Assembly (NCBI GenBank): GCA_043812795.1
Contig: JBDRLU010000010.1
Coordinates: forward strand, 1 to 13,879
Source of the DNA: JBDRLU01 sp043812795
GTDB taxonomy: Bacteria > Chloroflexota > Dehalococcoidia > Dehalococcoidales > UBA2162
Direction: 5' to 3'
DNA: 13,879 bases
The notes beneath the pieces are model-generated. The model was not told the DNA's origin and searched no databases. It worked only from the letters and a program-made list of their open reading frames with translations. Positions 1 through 5,969 of the stretch are shown here, in pieces; the stretch's first letter is position 1; each line of letters opens with the position of its first letter. The translations under genes were made by a program, and so were the position numbers.

Positions 1-87
1 GAGCGCCGAAAGGAGGTGCAAATACAAACAATCAATCGTCGCAGAGACTACAACCAGGGCCTCAGGGAGCTTGTTAATGCCGCCTGA
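1..87 (+). CDS. C-terminal end of an unidentified protein, cut by the window edge
   Basis: Frame 1 is open from the first base to a TGA at 85-87 and gives 28 residues ending in RELVNAA. The tail is charged and helix-prone (INRRRDYNQGLRELVNAA), which looks more like protein than the other two plus frames. It is convergent with the CitE-like gene that ends at 190. Frame 2 also stays open to about 134, so the choice of frame is uncertain. I do not recognise the family and assign no function. Confidence 0.35.
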   Translation, partial: ERRKEVQIQTINRRRDYNQGLRELVNAA

Positions 88-189
88 TTATGCCAAAGTG
101 TTCGGTTCAAAAAGTGTCCCATTTCGCTGATTGACAACACAAAAGTTATACCTTTCATACCTCTCGGCCAAGCGAGTTAAATTTAGCCA

Positions 190-1086
190 CTAACTAATGG
201 TTCCGAATCGCTTAGCCATCTCAAGTTTGGTATAAGCTGTCTTCAGCATAGCGATGTCTATCATTTGCCCCTTGTATAGAACGGAAGCACGCCCGGCTTT
301 CTGAGCTGCCTCCATTGCCAGGATAATATCCTGCCAATAAGCGATTTCTTCCGAGCTAGGTGTAAATATTTCATTGGCAATTGCTACGTGGGTTGGATGA
401 AGCGCTGTAAATCCGGTGTAACCTAGCTGCTTCATCTCCTTCAAATAGATGCGCAGCCCTTCAAGGTCCTCTATGTCCGACCACGGCCCGGCGCAGGGAT
501 ATGGATCTCCGGCTGCCCTCGCATCAACAAGAACCTTTGAACGGATAAAAAGGGTCTCTTTCGCTTCCCTTGACCATACAAGACCTAATGCACGAGCAAG
601 ATCCCCAGATTTTACGTGTGGCACATGCATATAGGCAACTCTTGGGGACGCTTTGCATATTTCGTAAGCTTCCCGTACTGCTTGTGCTGTTTCAATAGAA
701 GGACTGATAAAGAGTGTACCAACCTCTAATTTGGCGCGTAGCTCGAAGACCTTTAACAAACCATCGGTTTCAAGGATATCTTTTGGGTCTTCTACTTTAG
801 GAGGAATGATGCCATAGAGACCCGTGGATACAACAGCCTCCAAGTCGTCCTCAATTAGGCCACTCCTCAGGTCATTGACCCTGACAAACATAGTATGTCC
901 TGCTGTACCCAGCGTATCGAGTGCTTTCCGAACTAATTTACGGGCTTGGTTCTTTTCACCTGTTGGTACTGAGTCCTCAAGGTCAAGAATAAGAGCGTCT
1001 GCACCATATCGAGGTGCATTTTGCATCCATTGTTCCTTATTTCCGGGAACCCAAAGCATAGAGCGTAACGGCTTTGCCTGTGCCAT
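190..1086 (-). CDS. HpcH/HpaI aldolase / citrate lyase beta-subunit (CitE)-like protein
   Basis: A 298-aa TIM-barrel enzyme of the CitE/HpcH family, which cleaves or forms C-C bonds of acyl-CoA or acid substrates with a divalent metal. Visible family hallmarks are RSMLWVPG (residues 8-15), LDLEDSVP (34-41), VRVN (68-71), GIIPPKVED (92-100), metal-ligand candidates E132 (in PSIETA) and D162 (in SGDLARALG), D189 and the late LHPTHV (229-234). Length is normal for stand-alone CitE-like proteins (about 270-320 aa), and no citrate lyase alpha or gamma genes are nearby, so true citrate lyase is unlikely. Malyl-CoA, citramalyl-CoA or a related lyase, or a thioesterase, would fit the family. The ATG start is supported by AGGAGGT (1097-1103) ten bases upstream. 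The gene lies in the same direction as the SDR behind it with a 168-bp gap. The family call is firm, the substrate unknown. Confidence 0.88.
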   Translation of the reverse strand: MAQAKPLRSMLWVPGNKEQWMQNAPRYGADALILDLEDSVPTGEKNQARKLVRKALDTLGTAGHTMFVRVNDLRSGLIEDDLEAVVSTGLYGIIPPKVEDPKDILETDGLLKVFELRAKLEVGTLFISPSIETAQAVREAYEICKASPRVAYMHVPHVKSGDLARALGLVWSREAKETLFIRSKVLVDARAAGDPYPCAGPWSDIEDLEGLRIYLKEMKQLGYTGFTALHPTHVAIANEIFTPSSEEIAYWQDIILAMEAAQKAGRASVLYKGQMIDIAMLKTAYTKLEMAKRFGTIS

Positions 1087-1096
1087 TGATGCCGAG

Positions 1097-1103
1097 ACCT
1101 CCT
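1097..1103 (-). promoter_or_regulatory. Ribosome binding site of the CitE-like gene
   Basis: AGGAGGT on the minus strand, ten bases before the ATG at 1086. It is the strongest Shine-Dalgarno match here and fixes the start. Confidence 0.7.
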
Positions 1104-1254
1104 TCCGATCTTTGTCTAGAATTGCACTCCGCTAATACTGCCATATATGCTAAGGTCGTTTATAACTAATACCAAGACACCTGCGTAGATATTTCTCTAA
1201 AAGTAAGTTACAAGGGCGCTTTCAAAGACCCTAGTGTAAGTAATACCGCCGGTT

Positions 1255-2055
1255 TCATCCAACCTTAAGCGCACGTCCACCATCGACTAGGAGCGCCACG
1301 CCAGTGATAAAGTTGGCCTCGTCGGAGGCGAGAAACAGCGCTGCGTTGGCTACATCCCAGGCAGTGCCCATCTTGTGGCGTAGCGGTACATGAGTGTCAC
1401 GCTCGGCGGCGACCTGAGCGCGAGTCTTACCGCTCATTCGGGCGCGGGTGTCAACTGCCATCGGCGTGTCCATCAGCCCCGGCAGGATGACGTTGGCTCG
1501 AATGCCATACTCTGCATTCTGGATGGCCACTTGCTTAGTGAAGGCGACCATAGCTGCTTTGGTCGCCTTGTAGGCGACGAGTGGATTATCTTCCACGGCA
1601 GCGAGTGAGGAAATCATTATGATGGTGCCCGCCCGCTGTCTCCGCATTATCGGAATGACATGCTTGCAAGCCATAATGGCTCCCCTCAGATTAATAGCAC
1701 TGATGCGATCGAAGATCTCCTCGGTGAAGTCGAGCAGTGATGTGTCGCCGCCACCTACGCTGACACCGACATTGTAATGCAGGATGTCAATACGCCCCCA
1801 GCGTTTCTCCGCCGCCGCTATGGCGGCGCCGAGCGTGGCTTCCTTCGTAACATCGGCTTCGAAAGCGACGCATTCGCCGCCTGTATTCTTAACCATAGAT
1901 GCCGTTTCCTCAGCCGATTTGAGGTCACGGTCAACTGCCAAAACCTTGGCACCCTCTTGGGCGAAGCGGAGCGTCGTCGCCCGGCCGTTACCTATCCCTT
2001 CACCAGGGCTTTGGCCGGCGCCAATGACGATAGCAATTTTCCCTTCGAGACGCAT
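1255..2055 (-). CDS. Short-chain dehydrogenase/reductase (classical SDR)
   Basis: A 266-aa cytosolic NAD(P)-dependent oxidoreductase of the classical SDR family. The dinucleotide-binding loop is slightly expanded (GAGQSPGEGIGNG, 12-24). D42 after the second strand suggests NAD preference. The usual NNAG is changed to YNVG (94-97). N122, S149/S150, Y162 and K166 (YKATK) form the catalytic set, followed by LPGLMDTPM (191-199) and a normal C-terminal ITGVALLVDGG. Start ATG has AAGGAGG (2061-2067) five bases upstream. It probably oxidises or reduces a hydroxyl/keto group in the pathway served by the neighbouring CitE-like, CMD and MFS genes; this role is inferred from context only. SDR substrate cannot be predicted from sequence alone. 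Confidence 0.92.
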   Translation of the reverse strand: MRLEGKIAIVIGAGQSPGEGIGNGRATTLRFAQEGAKVLAVDRDLKSAEETASMVKNTGGECVAFEADVTKEATLGAAIAAAEKRWGRIDILHYNVGVSVGGGDTSLLDFTEEIFDRISAINLRGAIMACKHVIPIMRRQRAGTIIMISSLAAVEDNPLVAYKATKAAMVAFTKQVAIQNAEYGIRANVILPGLMDTPMAVDTRARMSGKTRAQVAAERDTHVPLRHKMGTAWDVANAALFLASDEANFITGVALLVDGGRALKVG

Positions 2056-2428
2056 AGTGTCCTCCTTACCGGTAATTCTAGCCCCACGCTTTAGCTTGGA
2101 AAGATTATTCTGTCCGACGAGGCATTGTATTTTATACTTTGGCGAGTAGCCTCGGTTTTTTGTTAATTTTATAGCAATCTGCGAAGGACACTATATTATT
2201 AATACTTAGCTTCGGACACGTCAAGAGCGTTCGATGCACAGGGTGCCGGCACTGGCAGATACAAAACCAATAATTGAAGGGGAGAATGGCGATATGTTAA
2301 ACTCGTATCGTCCGGGGGCATTTTCAGTTTTAGCTACAAAGTACCCGTTGATGAAGAACTGCCCACGTTCATTGACAGCGTATCTATCGGTGTGTCGGGT
2401 CAGCGTGACTTCATAAGGAGGAACTAGT
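2056..2428. other. Divergent intergenic region between SDR and CMD genes
   Basis: A 373-bp region between two divergent genes, AT-rich around 2105-2215. A weak plus-strand promoter pattern is visible: TTTATA (2168-2173), 18 bp, TATATT (2192-2197). It is only a 4/6 and 5/6 match. No convincing promoter was found for the SDR, and no operator-like long inverted repeat was seen. A 60-codon open frame at 2234-2416 lacks a ribosome binding site and is not called. Confidence 0.35.
2415..2421 (+). promoter_or_regulatory. Ribosome binding site of the CMD-family gene
   Basis: AAGGAGG seven bases before the ATG at 2429. It decides the start and argues against upstream extension. Confidence 0.75.
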
Positions 2429-2953
2429 ATGGCTAGAGTACCTTACGTAGCAAGGGAGAATTTGCCGGAATCCGACCGTCACATCTATGACGAAATCGCA
2501 GGTAAGAGAGGACGGGCAAACGCTGGGAATAATTTCGAAGCCCTTCTTAACAGCCCGCAAGCGGCTAGCAAAGTGAGCGATCTTGGTGCCTACCTCCGAT
2601 ATGAGTCTGAGCTTCCGGGGATGGTGCGGGAGTTAATTATACTCACTGTGGCTACAGAGCTGAATTGTGAGTATGAGTGGGCTGAGCATGAAAGCTCCGC
2701 CCGTAAGGCGGGCATTACTGACGCGACTATTGCCGCTATTCGTGAACGTAGAGCTCCCCAGGCATTACCACCGGATGAAGCTAATATTGTACGCTACGTA
2801 CATGAGCTTTTACGTACACGTCACGTATCCGATGCCACATTCAAGACAATGCTTGGCCAGCTTGGCACGAAACTACTGGTAGAAGCCACCATTGTCGTTG
2901 GTTACTATACGATGCTTGCTCTCACCTTCCTGGCATTAAATATTGAGCATTAA
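2429..2953 (+). CDS. Carboxymuconolactone decarboxylase (CMD) family protein
   Basis: A 174-aa all-helical protein of the CMD family, the fold shared by gamma-carboxymuconolactone decarboxylase and AhpD. The core is at about residues 45-130: LPGMVRELIILTVATEL followed by NCEYEWAEHE (79-88) and SARKAGI, then a C-terminal helical half. The only cysteine near the active site is C80, so the AhpD CxxC peroxidase motif is absent. H87, E83 and E86 are the likely active-site side chains. That favours a decarboxylase, isomerase or hydrolase-like role over peroxidase activity. It is the only plus-strand gene in the catabolic cluster, with a strong ribosome binding site. The family is clear and the reaction is unknown. 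Confidence 0.88.
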   Translation: MARVPYVARENLPESDRHIYDEIAGKRGRANAGNNFEALLNSPQAASKVSDLGAYLRYESELPGMVRELIILTVATELNCEYEWAEHESSARKAGITDATIAAIRERRAPQALPPDEANIVRYVHELLRTRHVSDATFKTMLGQLGTKLLVEATIVVGYYTMLALTFLALNIEH

Positions 2954-2959
2954 AAGGTA

Positions 2960-2975
2960 AAGAGCCATGGCTCTT
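2960..2975 (+). terminator. Palindrome after the CMD gene, possible weak terminator
   Basis: A perfect 16-bp palindrome (AAGAGCCATGGCTCTT) begins seven bases after the CMD stop. As RNA it folds to a 6-bp stem with a 4-nt loop followed by a pyrimidine-rich stretch (CTTCTCCTT). The U-tract is poor, so termination is only possible. Confidence 0.35.
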
Positions 2976-3164
2976 CTTCTCCTTAAAACGTTGCCAGCTT
3001 CAAAAATGGCTTACCGCCACAGTTTCAGGTCAAAATGGTCCGTGGATAGGAAGACAGAGTAGAGTCGAACTTCCCCTGAAACAACGCTCGACGGAACTCT
3101 CCGATCGTTTCTTGTCAAGCAATCGCTGCTTGAGCGCGTTCAGCGACTCAGCTTTCCCAGTGGG

Positions 3165-4388
3165 CTAAATTCTCCTTCTCTCTTCGCGGACGAACAACAC
3201 GACCAATGCACTAATCGCGGCAAGAACTGCCATGCTCAACCAGGCTGGCTGGTAAGAACCTGTGGTATCTACGATGTAGCCGAAGAGTATCGGTCCGAGC
3301 ATGTTGCCAAGCATGCTGACCACAACATTAACACCTGTAGCTAAGCCTACTAATTCCTTACCTGCTAACTCGGCGACGAGGGTGAGGTGGAGCCCACCAA
3401 AACCGATGGCCGTTAGGCCCAAGATGATAAGAACAGCGTAGAGTGCCCACGATAGACCGGCTCCGAAAAGGGTTATCAGGAGACACATAATACAGGCGAT
3501 GCTGCCCCACAGTATGAGAACTTTTTTCCTGCTGCTGCCAAACAGACGGTCGCTAATGACCCCACCGAGTGGCTTACCTACGGCGCCGCCGGCCTCAGTC
3601 ATAGCTAAAAGCCCTCCAGCGGCTACCACCGGGAAGAGCAATGCTTCCTTTAGGTAAAGGACGAGATGCGCAATAACGCCGAATTCGACGGCTAAGAAAA
3701 AAAATCCGAAAACGTAGGCTAGCCAGATATCGCGGCTTTTAAAAAGCTCTTTCAGTGAACCTACTGAAGCGGGCATTGCAGCTTGTTCAGAGGTAGAAGT
3801 AGTCGCCTTTGGAGGATCTTTATAAAGGACAAACGATATGATTCCAATAGCCATAGCTAAGATACCGAGGAATAAAAAGCCGTATCTCCAACCCAAGGAG
3901 AGGGCAACAACCGGAAGGGTAGCAGCGCTGACAATGCCGCCTATATTAACGGCAGTTTGCTTTATACCCATCATAGTCGATCTTTCATTCACAGGGAACC
4001 ATTCTATTACACCCTTAGTGGTGGAGGGCGTAAGGCAGCCACAGCCGAATCCAGCTAGAGCCATTATCACTAGTGCCCAAGTATATGAAGGAGTCAAGAA
4101 CATGCACGCAATAAAGATACCACCTAAAAACTCCCCGATAACTAACATCCACCTCACCCCAATCCTGTCAGTACCCAAACCGGCTGGTACAGCGCTTATC
4201 ATGTAACCAAAGGCAGCGGCAGACATGAGCGAACCAACCTGGGTACTAGTAAGACCCATCTGGTCTTTCAAGAAAGGGCCAAGTGGGCCGATGCTAAGCC
4301 TGTGTAGAAACACCACAATGTAGGCGCTCCATAGGACGCCTATTATTACCCAGCGATAACCATAGGTTATTTCCCTTGCTTTAGACAT
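3165..4388 (-). CDS. Major facilitator superfamily (MFS) transporter
   Basis: A 407-aa inner-membrane permease with about twelve hydrophobic helices. The first-half loop signature appears as PAGLGTDRIGVRW (68-80) between helices 2 and 3, and its second-half echo as GKPLGGVISDRLFGSSRKK after helix 7. The charged linker near the middle (KDPPKATTSTSEQAA) is the usual central cytoplasmic loop. The shape and the loop motifs resemble the organic-anion/sugar-acid branches of the MFS, so import of an organic acid is a reasonable guess, in line with the CitE-like, SDR and CMD genes nearby. ATG start with AAAGGAGA (4395-4402) six bases upstream. Substrate and direction of transport cannot be read from the sequence. 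Confidence 0.9.
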   Translation of the reverse strand: MSKAREITYGYRWVIIGVLWSAYIVVFLHRLSIGPLGPFLKDQMGLTSTQVGSLMSAAAFGYMISAVPAGLGTDRIGVRWMLVIGEFLGGIFIACMFLTPSYTWALVIMALAGFGCGCLTPSTTKGVIEWFPVNERSTMMGIKQTAVNIGGIVSAATLPVVALSLGWRYGFLFLGILAMAIGIISFVLYKDPPKATTSTSEQAAMPASVGSLKELFKSRDIWLAYVFGFFFLAVEFGVIAHLVLYLKEALLFPVVAAGGLLAMTEAGGAVGKPLGGVISDRLFGSSRKKVLILWGSIACIMCLLITLFGAGLSWALYAVLIILGLTAIGFGGLHLTLVAELAGKELVGLATGVNVVVSMLGNMLGPILFGYIVDTTGSYQPAWLSMAVLAAISALVVLFVREERRRI

Positions 4389-4708
4389 CTGCCGTCTCCT
4401 TTAATGGATCGGGTGTACGATATACGTAATACATAGCTTTTTGCTTGGCATTCAACCTTATCACCTAGCCTAATCGGCTAGTACTTTAGCAGAGATGCCT
4501 CTCGAGTACAAGATAAGGGACTCAGCCATACCGTGCAATGGTGCCAACCTAGCCTTCTTCTGCTTTTCAAAATACAGATGAATATGCCCACGTAAACAGG
4601 GTCACATCCTGACGCTTTGTGCAATCGTTCTCCGCTGGACGCCAGTAAAAATACCTAAACTAAAATATTAAGAGCTAATTATGTGACCGTCTCTCTTGAC
4701 GAAGCTAG
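4389..4708. other. Gene-free gap between MFS and the purine operon
   Basis: 320 bp with no open frame that looks coding. It holds the candidate MFS promoter and a small inverted repeat, CTAGCC (4465-4470) and GGCTAG (4476-4481), just upstream of that promoter's -35 box, where an operator could sit. No clear terminator for the purine operon was seen after 4709. Confidence 0.4.
4426..4455 (-). promoter_or_regulatory. Candidate promoter of the MFS gene
   Basis: On the minus strand TTGAAT (4450-4455), 18 bp, TATTAC (4426-4431), each a 4/6 match to the sigma-70 consensus. It is placed about 40 bp ahead of the start codon. Weak but the best match in the gap. Confidence 0.3.
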
Positions 4709-5182
4709 CTAGGCCGGGTACTGTGTCATCGCCCGGTTAAGGTGTTCGAGGAACATGTCAGGGTGGGCGGGAGAGAAAACGACGCTTAGACCTTTTTTCG
4801 GCACTATTTCCACCACGCCGCGTGTCGAGGTGGCGAAGCGGACGCCGCCATAGAAAAGGGCTTTGCTGCCGGAGACCGGTCGGACCTCTCTGATATTGGA
4901 CAGGTAAAAAGTAATGGCGAAAGGCCCGCCCAAGACTATCTTTACCCTATCCTGGAATACCTGGAAGCGCTGCGGCAGGATAGCTTTGAACAGAAGAGCG
5001 TAAAAGACTACCGCCCCTAACATTATCAGGGCGTCGGTAGGGTCTTCGGGGAGGAGAATGAGGCCTCCGATAAGTGTAAAGGCAATGATGCCAATCAGTA
5101 GCGCCTTCAACCAGAAGTCGTATTGGGGCGTATCTTCATAGAGTAGCATCGGGACTTCTTTGGGTAAAGAAGACCGCATCAT
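4709..5182 (-). CDS. Small membrane protein with a PH-like domain
   Basis: About 157 aa from the ATG at 5182, with a second ATG immediately after it at 5179 and another in-frame ATG at 5149. The open frame extends upstream to 5269 but that part lies inside purQ, so a start after the purQ stop (5 bp gap) is preferred; AGGT at 5186-5189 is a weak ribosome binding site. Two hydrophobic segments (roughly residues 23-44 and 50-70 of this version) are followed by a compact soluble domain beginning PQRFQVFQDRVKI, with alternating beta-strand pattern and a final helix (HPDMFLEHLNRAM). This matches the layout of bacterial PH-domain membrane proteins. The role is unknown; co-transcription with purL-purQ is implied by spacing and may be only positional. 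Confidence 0.65.
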   Translation of the reverse strand: MMRSSLPKEVPMLLYEDTPQYDFWLKALLIGIIAFTLIGGLILLPEDPTDALIMLGAVVFYALLFKAILPQRFQVFQDRVKIVLGGPFAITFYLSNIREVRPVSGSKALFYGGVRFATSTRGVVEIVPKKGLSVVFSPAHPDMFLEHLNRAMTQYPA

Positions 5183-5187
5183 TTTAC

Positions 5188-5958
5188 CTAAATGTTCCCG
5201 GCCCAGCGGACGGCATTGAGGAAAACAGGGAAGCCATCGCCGTATTGTTTCGTCCCCAGCCTCGGCCACTGCGGGTGCTGGCTGCTGCGGACATGCCGCT
5301 CCGGATGCGGCATCAGGCCGAAGATACGTCCGGTGCTATCGCAGATGCCGGCGATGTTATTCATCGAACCATTGGGATTGTCGGGGTAGCCTGCCCTGGT
5401 ATTGCTCCGCTCGTCGGTGTAATAGAGGACGGCGTTCAGTTTGGGCAGTAGCCCGGCATCGGCGACCAGCTTGCCCTCGCCGTGGGCCACCGGCAGGTAC
5501 ATGGTATCGATACCCTGAGTAAAAACACACGGGCTGGCCTTATTCGCCGCCAGGTGTATCCAGCGACATTCGAATTTACCCGAATCGTTATTGGTAAGGG
5601 TTATTTGTGAAGGCTCACCAGCAAAAGGCTCGGGTAGAAATCCAGCCTTTACCAGCACCTGAAAGCCGTTGCAGACACCCAGAATCAGGCCGCCGCTCTC
5701 GATAAACCGGTGGATATCTTCACCAAGCTTCAGGCGCAACTCGTTGGCCAGCACCTTACCCGCGGCGACGTCATCGCCGTAAGTAAAGCCGCCGGGGATG
5801 ACCATTATTTGATAATCAGCCAGCCGCTCTTCACGAGAAATCAGTCGGTTGACATGCAGCAGAGATACGATGGACCCGGCCTGCTCGAAGGCAAAGGCCG
5901 TCTCGCCATCGCAGTTTGTCCCGGGTGCTCGCAGGATAATAGTTTTTACTTTGCTCAT
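5188..5958 (-). CDS. purQ: Phosphoribosylformylglycinamidine synthase, glutaminase subunit PurQ
   Basis: A 256-aa class I glutamine amidotransferase that supplies ammonia to PurL in step four of purine synthesis (FGAR to FGAM). Visible motifs: GTNCDGE near the N-terminus, PGGFTYGDDVAAGK, nucleophile C96 in GVCNGFQVL, and the His-Glu pair H218 and E220 in GLMPHPERH. The ATG at 5958 (MSKVKTIILRAPGTNCD) is chosen because it fits the family N-terminus and lies 11 bp after the purL stop. An alternative GTG at 5976 would overlap purL by 7 nt. At about 256 aa it is longer than the roughly 225-aa Bacillus-type PurQ. The order purL-purQ on one transcript fits one enzyme complex. Confidence 0.95.
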   Translation of the reverse strand: MSKVKTIILRAPGTNCDGETAFAFEQAGSIVSLLHVNRLISREERLADYQIMVIPGGFTYGDDVAAGKVLANELRLKLGEDIHRFIESGGLILGVCNGFQVLVKAGFLPEPFAGEPSQITLTNNDSGKFECRWIHLAANKASPCVFTQGIDTMYLPVAHGEGKLVADAGLLPKLNAVLYYTDERSNTRAGYPDNPNGSMNNIAGICDSTGRIFGLMPHPERHVRSSQHPQWPRLGTKQYGDGFPVFLNAVRWAGNI

Positions 5959-5969
5959 TTGTTTATTTC

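Noticed and set aside
2234..2416. 60-codon plus-strand frame upstream of the CMD gene
   Set aside because: No ribosome binding site, no family resemblance, and the CMD gene has its own strong site.
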